Origin: Bryobacterales bacterium
GTDB taxonomy: Bacteria > Acidobacteriota > Terriglobia > Bryobacterales > Bryobacteraceae
Direction: 5' to 3'
DNA: 61,958 nucleotides
Assembly (NCBI GenBank): GCA_003142185.1
Contig: PLOR01000034.1
Coordinates: 1 to 61,958 of the forward strand
The notes beneath the pieces are model-generated. The model saw only the letters and a list, made by a program, of their open reading frames with translations, was not told where the DNA came from and did no database searches. The translations under genes were made by a program, and so were the position numbers. Of this stretch, positions 16,838 through 25,534 are shown piece by piece. Within the stretch, counting starts at the first letter, position 1. Every line of letters starts with the position of its first letter.

Positions 16838-19102
16838 CTAAAGCGCCGCCACGATCGCCGCCCGTAAGTCCGCTTCTTTGGTGTAGCCATCGAAGCGTTT
16901 GACGAGTTTGCCGGACCGATCGAAGACTAGCGTCACGGGCAAATTTTCCACGCCGTACTTCTTGCCCACCGCCTCCGAGCCTAGCGTGACCGGATAATCC
17001 AGCGTGTGCTTGGCCAGGAATGGCTTGACCACCGCCGCGCCCTCTTCATCCATTGCCACGCCTGTTAGCGCGAGCCCTTTCGGCGACAAGTCGCGGTACA
17101 AGCGGTTGAATTCGGGTATCTCCTGAATGCACGGCACGCACCAGGTGGCCCAGAAATCGAGCACCAGCACTTTTCCGCTGCCCTCGATCGCGCTGCCATC
17201 GAGCGCGGTGAACCCGGCGGCGCTCGCTCCCGGCGACGCGCTCTGCGTGGCGGGCGCGGTGCCCTGACTCAAGAACGCGAGGAACTCCGGCGCGTCGGTA
17301 GTGCGGCCCTCGAAGGTCGCCACCACGCTTCCGTCCGGCCGCACGATGGCGTAATAAGGTTCGGCCACCGTGCCGAACTTGGTTTCTTCCAGCTTCTCGT
17401 TGGCTTCGCTCACCGCGTCGGCGCGGTCCGTGAACAACTCCACCAGCACAAACCGCTCGAGCGCGGCGGCGATTTCGGGGCGGGGAAGCATGTTGGCTTC
17501 CATCCAGTGGCAGTTGGCGCAGGCCACGCCGGTGAAATTGATGAAGACCAGCTTGCCTTCGCGCCGGGCCTGATCGAGCGCTTCCCGGTACTGATCTTTG
17601 AGCCATGACGGACCGCTGCGTCCCTCCAAGGCGAAGGCGCGTCCGGCAGGTGCGGGCACATACGCATCCAGATCGCCCAACTTGCCGCCGGACATGCCGG
17701 GCACCAGGCTGACGGCGAAAATCAGAAACGCCGTGCCTACGGCGAGCCGTCCCAACTTTAGCGGCTCGTCAGGCTTGACGCCTTCCAGGCGCAGCAGCCC
17801 CAGCAGGTAGCAGCCGGCCATGGCGAACAGCACAATCCATGCCGCCAGAAAGCGTTCGCGCGTCAGCCATTGCAGCCCAAGCGTCTGATCCACCGCGCTC
17901 AGGTACTTCAGGCTGGCGGCCAGAATCACGAATCCCAACACGATCTTGACCCGCACCAGCCAGCCCCCGCTGCGCGGCATCTTCTTGAGGACCGCCGGAA
18001 ACAACGCCAGGAAGAAGAACGGCAGCGCCATGCCGGTGGCAAAGGTCACCATGCCGACCAGCGGGCGGAGGCCTCCACCCGAAACCGAAGCCGCCAGCAG
18101 GGTTCCCACAAACGGCCCCACGCAGGCAAAGGAGGCCAGCGAATAGGTGAGGCCCATCAGCAGTGTCCCGGCGAATCCGCCGCTGCCGGAAGCCTGGTTC
18201 AGCCGCGTCAACACCGATGACGGAATGGTGATCTCAAACGCGCCCAGCAGGCTCAGTGAAAAGACGACGAACAGCGCCGCGATGAAACCGTTGACCCACG
18301 GGCTGGCGCCCAGTTGCACGACTCCCACCGGTCCCAGCACCGCCGTGATCACCAGGCCCAGCCCGGAGAACAGCACGATGATCCCGAGGCAGAAAACCAC
18401 CGCCTGCAGAATCGCGTCGCGCCGGCCGCCGGACTGCCGGTTGAGGAAGTATGACATGGTGATGGGAATCATCGGGAAACAGCACGGGGTGAAGATGGAA
18501 GCCACGCCAAAGCCGAAAGCGGCGAGAAGGAAGAGGGACCAACTCTGCGCGGGAGCGGCGGGGCTCTGCCCTGGAGGTGCGGGTGCGGGCAGCTTCACCC
18601 GGGCGAAGCCGACGGGCGGGACGGGGGTCGAGGGCGTCACGGCCGGGTCGATTGTGATCTTGGCCGTCCCCGACCATTTGCCCGGAACGCAGGTGTTGTC
18701 GTTGCAGGTTTGGAAACGCGCGGCGATTTCAACCGTGGTGGCTCCGGCCGGTGCGTCCGGCCGCGTCCTGACGAACAGCGCGAAAGCCGCGGAACCCTCA
18801 AACGTGTCCGTGTCACTGTTGAAGTTGGGATCGAACGCGCGCTGGGGCGAGATCTGATAGAGGTGGGTGCTCCCTACCACGGCGTTCGGCGCCAGAGTAA
18901 ACGACGCCGGGATACCAGCGGGGGACGACGCCGCATAGAGGTGCCATCCCGGGTCGATGGCGGCGTCAATGCTCAGCACCGTGGCGCCTCCGGGCCCGAC
19001 TGTCGCCGGATTGACCGATGCCTTCCAGACCACGTGCTGCTGGGCGCCGGAAGCGACGGCGGCCAGCAGGAAAAGCGCGAGCGGCAGGCGGAAGTGGCGC
19101 AC
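16838..19102 (-). CDS. DsbD-type transmembrane thiol-disulfide exchanger fused to a TlpA-like thioredoxin
   Basis: 754 residues. In order: signal peptide 1-20; DsbD N-terminal-like beta domain (about 30-150) with C133 and C138; a Pro-rich linker; eight-span CcdA/DsbD membrane domain (about 188-470) with C207-C208 in FTPCCFPM and C327; thioredoxin 1 with CANC at 528-531; and an extra TlpA/AhpC-like thioredoxin with WCVPC at 654-658. It passes reductant from the cytoplasm to the periplasm; the second thioredoxin probably makes it self-contained. The start is a GTG at 19102 that lies inside MITE-like repeat B; no other in-frame ATG/GTG/TTG is near, so the start is unusual. It lies downstream of plsX. 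Confidence 0.88.
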   Translation of the reverse strand: MRHFRLPLALFLLAAVASGAQQHVVWKASVNPATVGPGGATVLSIDAAIDPGWHLYAASSPAGIPASFTLAPNAVVGSTHLYQISPQRAFDPNFNSDTDTFEGSAAFALFVRTRPDAPAGATTVEIAARFQTCNDNTCVPGKWSGTAKITIDPAVTPSTPVPPVGFARVKLPAPAPPGQSPAAPAQSWSLFLLAAFGFGVASIFTPCCFPMIPITMSYFLNRQSGGRRDAILQAVVFCLGIIVLFSGLGLVITAVLGPVGVVQLGASPWVNGFIAALFVVFSLSLLGAFEITIPSSVLTRLNQASGSGGFAGTLLMGLTYSLASFACVGPFVGTLLAASVSGGGLRPLVGMVTFATGMALPFFFLALFPAVLKKMPRSGGWLVRVKIVLGFVILAASLKYLSAVDQTLGLQWLTRERFLAAWIVLFAMAGCYLLGLLRLEGVKPDEPLKLGRLAVGTAFLIFAVSLVPGMSGGKLGDLDAYVPAPAGRAFALEGRSGPSWLKDQYREALDQARREGKLVFINFTGVACANCHWMEANMLPRPEIAAALERFVLVELFTDRADAVSEANEKLEETKFGTVAEPYYAIVRPDGSVVATFEGRTTDAPEFLAFLSQGTAPATQSASPGASAAGFTALDGSAIEGSGKVLVLDFWATWCVPCIQEIPEFNRLYRDLSPKGLALTGVAMDEEGAAVVKPFLAKHTLDYPVTLGSEAVGKKYGVENLPVTLVFDRSGKLVKRFDGYTKEADLRAAIVAAL

Positions 19103-19206
19103 GCACTCGTGCGTGCCGCGTCGGCACTCGTGCCGACGCACGGCGTCCCGAGGCGAAGAAGCGTCGGGACGACTCTCGACGCGGCATGCACGAGTGCGTG
19201 CGCCAC
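19094..19206. repeat. MITE-like repeat B, full copy (113 bp), overlapping the dsbD start
   Basis: Terminal inverted repeats of about 29 bp run from GTGGCGCACGCACTCGTGC at the left to its mirror ending GTGCGTGCGCCAC at 19206. Inside lies another inverted pair (CGGCACTCGTGCCG). The left arm contains the GTG used to start the DsbD-TlpA gene. Confidence 0.85.
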
Positions 19207-19237
19207 GTCTGCCACTGGCACTTGGGGCCACCGGACC

Positions 19238-19328
19238 GGTAGGACAGTCCATCGCTTTCTGTGGCCTGTCATGCCTGGCTGCACCGCGACGCCGCGACAG
19301 ACGACAAAAACCGATCGTCTGTCCTACC
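19238..19328. repeat. MITE-like repeat D, copy 1
   Basis: Arms of about 33 bp starting GGTAGGACAG and ending CTGTCCTACC with about eight mismatches. The related copy at 40901-41049 has the same ends with a longer centre. It fills the gap between plsX and repeat B. Confidence 0.75.
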
Positions 19329-19335
19329 TCTTCGG

Positions 19336-20370
19336 TCACGGCACTTTTACTGCGGCCATCTTTTCGGAAGCGGAAGCCCGCAGCTCCTCTTCGATCCGCT
19401 GGTTGACCTTGCCCTCGGAGAACTCGGCGGCCACGCGAATCGCGTTGCGGATGGCGTTGGCATTGGCCCGGCCGTGGCTGATGATGCAGACGCCGCGAAC
19501 GCCCAGCAGCGGCGCCCCGCCGTATTCGGAATAATCCAGGCGCTTCTTGAAATCGTTGAGCGCGGTGCGCGAAAACACGTAGCCGATCTTGGCGGAAATA
19601 GTGGCTTCGAGCGACTCGCGCAAGGTGTGCTTCACCAGGTCGGCCACACCTTCGCTGACCTTCAGCGCCACGTTGCCGGTGAATCCGTCGCACACTACCA
19701 CGTCGACGTCGCCGCCGTAAATATCGCGGCCTTCCACGTTCCCGATGAAGTTCAGGTTCAGCTTCTCGAGCAGCGGCCACGCCGCGCGCGTGAGGTCGTT
19801 GCCCTTGTGCTGCTCTTCGCCGATCGAAAGCAGGCCGACCCGCGGCCGGTCGCGCTTGACGATGATGCGCGAGTAGATTTCGCCCATCACGGCGAATTGC
19901 GCCAGCATGTGCGGCGAGCAATCCACGTTGGCGCCGACGTCCAGCACGATCACCGGGTGCGTCGGGCCCTTGGAGGTGGGGAAGAGGCCGGCCAGCGCGG
20001 GCCGCTTCACGCCAGGGACCACTCCCTGTATGATTTTCGCGGTAGCCATCGCCGCGCCCGTGTTGCCGGCCGACACCAACCCGGCGGCGCGGCCATCGCG
20101 TACCAATCGCGACGCCACCTTCACCGAGCTATCCCGCTTGGTGCGGACCGCCTTGGTGGGGTCCTCCATGGTGACGTTCTCACTGGCGTGCACCACTTCA
20201 ATCGGCAGTTCGGCCCAGTCTTCGTATGTCGAGAGTTCTCCCCGGACCAGGTCTTCCTGGCCGACCAGGATGACCTTTACGCCTAACTGCCGGGCGGCCA
20301 GAACCGCACCCTCAACTTCGGCCTTCGGGGCGTGGTCTCCGCCCATTGCATCCAACGCAACGGTCAGCAT
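19336..20370 (-). CDS. plsX: Phosphate acyltransferase
   Basis: 344 residues, full length. It makes acyl-phosphate from acyl-ACP for phospholipid synthesis at the inner face of the membrane. The N-terminal [11 protein letters not shown] signature, [16 protein letters not shown] and [12 protein letters not shown] motifs are all present. It sits 13 bases after rpmF in the widely conserved yceD-rpmF-plsX order. The usual next gene, fabH, is absent; the next gene is the DsbD-TlpA fusion behind two inserted repeats. Confidence 0.97.
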   Translation of the reverse strand: MLTVALDAMGGDHAPKAEVEGAVLAARQLGVKVILVGQEDLVRGELSTYEDWAELPIEVVHASENVTMEDPTKAVRTKRDSSVKVASRLVRDGRAAGLVSAGNTGAAMATAKIIQGVVPGVKRPALAGLFPTSKGPTHPVIVLDVGANVDCSPHMLAQFAVMGEIYSRIIVKRDRPRVGLLSIGEEQHKGNDLTRAAWPLLEKLNLNFIGNVEGRDIYGGDVDVVVCDGFTGNVALKVSEGVADLVKHTLRESLEATISAKIGYVFSRTALNDFKKRLDYSEYGGAPLLGVRGVCIISHGRANANAIRNAIRVAAEFSEGKVNQRIEEELRASASEKMAAVKVP

Positions 20371-20383
20371 TTGTGAACCGGAG

Positions 20384-20566
20384 TTACTCCTGCGCGACTT
20401 CGACTACTTCGCGGCCCTTGTACTGCCCGCAGTGCGGGCACACGCGGTGCGGCAGCTTGGGCTCGTGGCAGTTGGGACATTCCGAAAGGCCCGCCGGCTT
20501 CAGCGCGTCATGCGCGCGTCGCGTCGCGGTCCGCCTTTGGGAGTGTCTACGTTTTGGATTAGGCAT
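20384..20566 (-). CDS. rpmF: 50S ribosomal protein L32
   Basis: 60 residues, standard for bL32. The Arg-rich N-terminus ([18 protein letters not shown]) and the zinc-binding CPNC and CPHC pairs (in SECPNCHEP and [10 protein letters not shown]) identify it, so this is the zinc-containing form. It binds 23S rRNA in the large subunit. It lies between yceD and plsX, as in many bacteria. Confidence 0.97.
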   Translation of the reverse strand: MPNPKRRHSQRRTATRRAHDALKPAGLSECPNCHEPKLPHRVCPHCGQYKGREVVEVAQE

Positions 20567-20638
20567 ATCTCGTCAACCTTTACAATCTGTCAGTACGCAC
20601 ACGCGGCGCAGGCTCAGCCTCGGAGGCTAGTTCCATCC

Positions 20639-21166
20639 CTAGGGAATCTCCAGATTTCTGAGTGCCGCCCAGCGGCCCGCCGCATCTTCCATCTTACAAT
20701 TGCACGGACCCTGATTCCGGTTCTGGCCGCACGCCGGGCAAATGCCCTTGCAATCTTCCCGGCAGATTCGCTGCATAGGCAAAGCCAGCAGAATCTGCTC
20801 GCGGAGAACATCTTCCAACTCGATCCCCCCGCCTTCGTAAAACCCGATTTCCGCCTCGGCCTCGTCGATGCCGACTTCTTCCTCGCGCGCGATCGTTTCG
20901 GCCGGGCGGTAGTACAAATCGAAGCTCGCCTCCAGCGGGTAGCGCGTCCGTTCCAGGCAGCGGTCGCATGCCGCCGAAATTTCCACGCTGTATCGCCCTC
21001 GAATGCGAACTTCGCCCGAAGAATGCGGCACCAGCGCCGCCTCGCCGGCCGCGCGCAGCAGCGATTCCTGCTCTAATTGGTCCCCAGCAAAATCGATCTG
21101 CCCGGCGCGGAAGGTTTCGTCGAAACGAATCTTCCGCACTTCCATCTCTTTGACGCTCAAAAACAT
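20639..21166 (-). CDS. yceD: YceD/DUF177 family protein
   Basis: About 175 residues from the ATG at 21166; an ATG at 21145 is also possible and the frame stays open to 21262. YceD (DUF177) proteins are linked to 23S rRNA processing/accumulation and almost always precede rpmF, as here (72 bases apart). The characteristic C-x2-C-x-x-x-R-Y block (CDRCLERTRYPL) and a C-terminal CxxC-type pair (ICPACGQN, with CREDC upstream) are present. Acidic middle segment with REEEVGIDEAEAE. Confidence 0.88.
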   Translation of the reverse strand: MFLSVKEMEVRKIRFDETFRAGQIDFAGDQLEQESLLRAAGEAALVPHSSGEVRIRGRYSVEISAACDRCLERTRYPLEASFDLYYRPAETIAREEEVGIDEAEAEIGFYEGGGIELEDVLREQILLALPMQRICREDCKGICPACGQNRNQGPCNCKMEDAAGRWAALRNLEIP

Positions 21167-21345
21167 AACCAGACGGAGGTCGCGCGGAACCATCCCATTA
21201 TAGCAGCAGCGGCGGCGGGTTTTGGTTGGGTGTGGCATCGCTTCGGCTTGCCCAAACCACAAGGAACTGCACGCCTTCCACTTTCAAGTGGCACACACCC
21301 CAAAGCCTGTAAGCGGGTTACACTCTGGGTCTGAGGAGAAGAACA

Positions 21346-22917
21346 ATGCATGGACCCTATGGCGTGTCGGTGCGAAGCGGATGCTTGCTGCTGTGTGCCT
21401 TAGCTGTGGCTGCCGCAGCGGACCAGGTGAAGGTGGAGGGCGGCGTTCTCGAGGGAATCACGAGCGCGGATTCCGCTGTGCGGATCTTCGAGGGCGTGCC
21501 TTTCGCCGCGCCGCCGGTGGGCGCTCTCCGCTGGCAAGCGCCGCAGCCGGCGGCCCCGTGGACGGGCGTCCGCAAGGCGGATCAATTTGGAGCCCGGTGT
21601 TACCAGGGCAGCATCTTCTCCGACATGATTTTTCGCGACAAGGGCATCAGCGAAGATTGCCTCTATTTGAACGTCTGGACGCCTTCTCCGGCTAAGAAAC
21701 GCTTGCCCGTGCTGGTGTACTTTCACGGCGGCGGTTTTGCGGCCGGATCGGGCGATGAACCGCGCTACGACGGCACCAACTTCGCCAAGAAGGGCATCAT
21801 CGTGGTCACCGTCAATTACCGGCTCGGCGTGTTCGGCTTCCTCGCCCATCCCGAACTCACCGCCGAATCGCCGCACAAGGCGTCCGGCAACTACGGCATG
21901 CTGGATCAGGTGGCGGCCTTGCGGTGGGTCCAGCGCAACATCGCCGCGTTTGGAGGCGATCCCGCCAAAGTGACCATCGGCGGCGAATCCGCCGGATCCG
22001 CCGCGGTTAGTGCGTTGATGGCTTCGCCCCTGGCCGCTGGATTGTTCCGCGGCGTTATCGGCGAGAGCGGCGCCATGTTTAATACCGGCGGCGTTTTGGC
22101 CGGGGCACCGCTGGACAAGTCGGAAAAGACGGGAGCCAGCTACGCCACCTCGTTAGGTGCCAAGTCACTGGCCGAGATGCGCGCTGCATCCGCGGCCGAC
22201 GTGCTGAAGGCAGCGGGGGGCGGGGTGCGTTTTGGCCCGATCGTCGACGGCTATTTCCTGACTGCGGAAGCCGCGTCGATTTACGCCGCCGGCAAGCAGA
22301 GCCACGTCGCGCTGCTGGCCGGATGGAACGCCGACGAGGTTCGGGGGTCGGTGCTGGCACGCAAGCCAAAACCCACCCAGGAGTCGTTCCACGGCCAGTT
22401 GACCGCCACGTTCGGTGACAAGGCCGCCGCCGCTGCCAAGGTGTATGCCGCCTCCACCGACGAGGAGGCGCTGGCCGCGGCAGGCGACCTGGCCAGCGAC
22501 ACTTTCATCGTTTACTCGACGTGGAAATGGATCGAAGAGCAGGCCGCCACCGGCCACGCGCCGGTGTACCGCTTCCGTTTCGACCGCCCCGTGCCGCTGC
22601 CCGAGGGCATGACCATTCCGGGCGTGAAGGGTCTGGCCGGCCATTCCTGGGAACTGGAATATGTCTTCGGCGCGCTCGATTCCAAGAAGGCCGCCTGGGC
22701 TCCGGAAGACCGCCAAGCGTCCGAGGAGATTTCCGCTTATTTTGCCAACTTCATCAAGAAGGGCAACCCCAACGGCGGCGGCCTGCCTAAGTGGCCTGCC
22801 TTCGGCAAAACTCACCAGGTGATGCACCTCGATGCCGCCAGCCACGCCGCCCCCGAAGAGCATCGCGATCGCTACGAATTCCTGGATAGCTTCTACACCG
22901 GCGCCGCGCAGAAGTAA
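21346..22917 (+). CDS. Type B carboxylesterase, exported
   Basis: 523 residues, alpha/beta hydrolase of the carboxylesterase/lipase B family. A Sec signal with a Leu/Ala core ends near residue 25. The oxyanion loop FHGGGF lies at 126-131, the nucleophile S215 in GGESAGS, and the acid and His probably in NADEV and LAGHSWELEYVFG. SEDCLYLNVW (about 102-111) is a family signature. A good ribosome site (GAGGAG) precedes the ATG. It hydrolyses esters or acyl conjugates in the periplasm or outside; the substrate is unknown. It is followed 29 bases later by a frameshifted gene and the two may share a transcript. Confidence 0.93.
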   Translation: MHGPYGVSVRSGCLLLCALAVAAAADQVKVEGGVLEGITSADSAVRIFEGVPFAAPPVGALRWQAPQPAAPWTGVRKADQFGARCYQGSIFSDMIFRDKGISEDCLYLNVWTPSPAKKRLPVLVYFHGGGFAAGSGDEPRYDGTNFAKKGIIVVTVNYRLGVFGFLAHPELTAESPHKASGNYGMLDQVAALRWVQRNIAAFGGDPAKVTIGGESAGSAAVSALMASPLAAGLFRGVIGESGAMFNTGGVLAGAPLDKSEKTGASYATSLGAKSLAEMRAASAADVLKAAGGGVRFGPIVDGYFLTAEAASIYAAGKQSHVALLAGWNADEVRGSVLARKPKPTQESFHGQLTATFGDKAAAAAKVYAASTDEEALAAAGDLASDTFIVYSTWKWIEEQAATGHAPVYRFRFDRPVPLPEGMTIPGVKGLAGHSWELEYVFGALDSKKAAWAPEDRQASEEISAYFANFIKKGNPNGGGLPKWPAFGKTHQVMHLDAASHAAPEEHRDRYEFLDSFYTGAAQK

Positions 22918-22946
22918 GTGAGTCCGGAGGTATACTGGGCTCGATC

Positions 22947-24624
22947 ATGAATTTCCGATATATCGCTCCGCTTCTCCTTGGCGTGGGCGCTCTGGCGCAA
23001 CCATCCGCCGACCCGAAGCCGTCCACAATCGAAGGCACGGTTGTGAACTCCGTCAGCAAAGTGCCGCTCCGCAAAGTCGAGGTAACACTGACGAATGGCG
23101 AGATCTCGCAGGAGATGGCCGCCATGCTCCAGCAACTAAAGCCCGGCGGCGGGGCGCCGGAATTGCCCAAGGTCGCGACCAAAACCCTAAGCGCCACCAC
23201 CGACGCAGCCGGCAAATTTCCGCTTCGAAAATGTTCCCCCCGGAACTTATTGGCTCATCGGTAAGCAGGCGGGGTTCGGAGACGGCAAGTATGGCGACGA
23301 CGGCGGCGACAGCTCGTTGCGTATCTCTGCCGGCCAGGAATCAGTGCAGGCGGACCTCCGGCTGGTCCCGCACGCCACGCTGTCAGGCGTCGTCGTGGAT
23401 GAGGATGGCGAGCCATATCCCACCGCCTCGGTGACTGCGCTGAGGTACAGTTTTGAGACGGGCCACCGCCGCCTGTCCACCGTGGATCTTGCGCAAACCA
23501 ACAACAAAGGCGAATTCAGCTTGAGCAAGATCCCACCGGGACACTACCTTCTTTGCGCCGATATCGCGCGCCTGGCCTTTGGAACCAAGGCTCCGGCGCC
23601 GCCGGCGGATGGGTCGCCCGAAACCGCTTACGCCGGCACCTATTTCCCGGGTGCGCTCGACGTAGCGCAGGCGCAGAAAATCGACGTCGCGGCGGGCGCG
23701 GAGCTACCGAGCCTCAATATCCAACTTCGAAAGTCGAAAGTGGTGCGTGTCAGCGGCAAGCTGACCGACGCCAACGGAGACCCGATTAAGACGGCCTCAG
23801 TCATGTTGATGGGGGGCGGCCGGATCGGTTCCATGTCCATGACCGCGGTCAACGATCCCCAGGGTAAGTTCGAACTGACGAACCTGCAACCCGGCGCATA
23901 CAACGTCGTAGTGATGCAGATGCAGGGCTCCACCCCCAAAATGACTATGCTGCCCCTGATCGTGCCGGACAACGGCGCCCAGGACGTTGTTTTGGGCGCC
24001 CGTCCGGAGGCGACCATTCAGGGTCATGTGATGCTGGATGGCGAGGCAAAGGTCGCACTCCAGGACTTCCCCATCACCTTGACGGCTTCCGAGGGCATGG
24101 CGGTCATGCCGGCCTCCGCCAAGGCAGATAAGTTCGGTGCGTTCACGCTGGATCATGTCACGCCCGCTTCGTACGATCTCACGCTCCCTCTTTCACCGCA
24201 AGGCACCTACGTGAAATCGGTGATGTTCAACGATCGCGAGGCGTTGGGGCAGATATTGGACCTTTCGGGCGTTACTTCCGCCACATTGCAGATTTCGCTC
24301 GGTACTAATGGCGGAAAAGTGGAAGCCCACGTTTCCCGCGAGGACAAGCCCGCGCCCAACGCCACGGTGGTCCTGGTACCGGCCGACCCGAGCCGCCGCT
24401 TTCCGCAGAACATCCGCCAGGGGTCAAGCGGCGAGACCGGACACGCCACCCTGATGGACGTTCCTCCCGGCGACTATCTCGCGTTCGCCTGGGAAGAAGC
24501 AGAGGAAGGGATGTGGTTCGATTTGGATTTCATGAAAGCCGCGGAAGTCCAGGCGGTCAAGGTGCAGGTTGAACCGAAAGCGAGTCAGGCGATAGATCTC
24601 AAACTGCTTCCCGCCCCCAAGTGA
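22947..24624 (+). pseudogene. Carboxypeptidase-regulatory-like exported protein, broken by one extra base
   Basis: The reading frame begins with a Sec signal (MNFRYIAPLLLGVGALAQ) and a beta-sandwich opening (IEGTVVNSVSKVPLRKVEV). It goes out of frame at 23217-23220 (TTTC). Removing one T restores a run reading GKF-RFENVPPGTYWLIGK that joins directly to the open frame ending at 24624, giving about 558 residues. The full span is 1678 bases, one more than a multiple of three. The protein contains several carboxypeptidase-D regulatory / Cna-B-like repeats (FSLSKIPPGHYLL, FELTNLQPGAYNV, TLMDVPPGDYLAF). An assembly error, a real mutation or rare +1 frameshifting could each explain it. Confidence 0.8.
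23317..24624 (+). CDS. Downstream intact fragment of the frameshifted gene
   Basis: The longest uninterrupted part with an ATG gives 435 residues of the beta-sandwich repeats. No ribosome site lies before this ATG, and homology-like content continues upstream in the same frame back to 23218, so independent translation is unlikely. It is listed because automatic annotation would report it. Confidence 0.5.
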   Translation: MRISAGQESVQADLRLVPHATLSGVVVDEDGEPYPTASVTALRYSFETGHRRLSTVDLAQTNNKGEFSLSKIPPGHYLLCADIARLAFGTKAPAPPADGSPETAYAGTYFPGALDVAQAQKIDVAAGAELPSLNIQLRKSKVVRVSGKLTDANGDPIKTASVMLMGGGRIGSMSMTAVNDPQGKFELTNLQPGAYNVVVMQMQGSTPKMTMLPLIVPDNGAQDVVLGARPEATIQGHVMLDGEAKVALQDFPITLTASEGMAVMPASAKADKFGAFTLDHVTPASYDLTLPLSPQGTYVKSVMFNDREALGQILDLSGVTSATLQISLGTNGGKVEAHVSREDKPAPNATVVLVPADPSRRFPQNIRQGSSGETGHATLMDVPPGDYLAFAWEEAEEGMWFDLDFMKAAEVQAVKVQVEPKASQAIDLKLLPAPK

Positions 24625-24668
24625 ACCTCGGCGTCGGGGCCAGGCGTGCGCGGCGCCAGCGCCCGTCT

Positions 24669-25514
24669 TCACAACGATGCCAAAAACTCCGCCAGCGCCG
24701 CTTGCCATGGCCGCTGCGGCGGCAGCTTGGTATTGAGCAGGATGGCTTTTGCCGGCCGCGTCGCCTTGCGCGGGAAATGCGTCGAGGGAACCGGCAACAC
24801 GGTGACCTTCCGCCCCGCGATTCGGAAAATCTCCTGTGCGAAGTCGAACCAGCTCACACCGCCGCTGTTGGCGACATGATAAATTCCGGGCGCCGGCGCG
24901 GCATGGACCAGATCGCGCGTGGCAGCCGCCAGGTCCGGCGCGTAGGTGATGCTGTTGATTTCATCCGACACTGCCTGAATCGTGTCTCGCTTGGCGGAGA
25001 GATCCAGCATGAGATCCACGAAGCTCTTCTTGGAAAGATCGCTCGCGCCCTTGGGTCCGAACAACACGGCAGTTCGCACGATGTAGGAGCGGCTGCGGGA
25101 TTCAGCGATCAACTGCTCCCCGCGCTGCTTGGACCGCCCGTAGACGGATAGCGGCGCCGGTCGATCGGTTTCCTCATACTCGCCCTTGACGCCGTCAAAT
25201 ACATAGTTGGTCGAGTAATGAACCAGCGGCACGTTGAGTTCCGCGGCGAATTGCGCCAGCCGGCCTGGGAACTCCGCATTCAACGCCATGGCGGCTTCCG
25301 GCCGGTCTTCCGCGCCATCCACATCGTTAAACGCGACGCAGTTGATGACGGCGTCGGGCGCCGGCCGCAATTCCGCCACCTTGGCGCGCAGGGCAGGGAA
25401 GTCGAGAACGTCGATTTCTTCCCGATCCCACCCTACGGCCTCGGGGAATAACTTCATGAGCTGGCCGCCGAGCGTGCCCTTGGCGCCCAGAATGAGTACG
25501 CGCTGAGTTGACAT
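24669..25514 (-). CDS. dTDP-4-dehydrorhamnose reductase-like SDR (RmlD family)
   Basis: 281 residues. Extended short-chain reductase with the NAD(P) motif LGAKGTLGGQL near residue 10, a VINCVAFNDVDGAE block at about 60, and the catalytic Tyr/Lys in VYGRSKQRGE (YxxxK type, with the STNYVFDG strand before it, both RmlD marks). It would reduce dTDP-4-keto-rhamnose to dTDP-rhamnose for surface glycans. rfbA/B/C are not next to it, so a different NDP-sugar, or methionine adenosyltransferase-beta-like role, is possible. It is 20 bases downstream of the aldo/keto reductase and probably co-transcribed. Confidence 0.85.
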   Translation of the reverse strand: MSTQRVLILGAKGTLGGQLMKLFPEAVGWDREEIDVLDFPALRAKVAELRPAPDAVINCVAFNDVDGAEDRPEAAMALNAEFPGRLAQFAAELNVPLVHYSTNYVFDGVKGEYEETDRPAPLSVYGRSKQRGEQLIAESRSRSYIVRTAVLFGPKGASDLSKKSFVDLMLDLSAKRDTIQAVSDEINSITYAPDLAAATRDLVHAAPAPGIYHVANSGGVSWFDFAQEIFRIAGRKVTVLPVPSTHFPRKATRPAKAILLNTKLPPQRPWQAALAEFLASL

Positions 25515-25534
25515 AAGAGTGTGTTATTGCGAGC

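Noticed and set aside
24669-25514. Part of a complete dTDP-rhamnose operon
   Set aside because: Only the reductase-like gene is present; rfbA, rfbB and rfbC are absent from the window.
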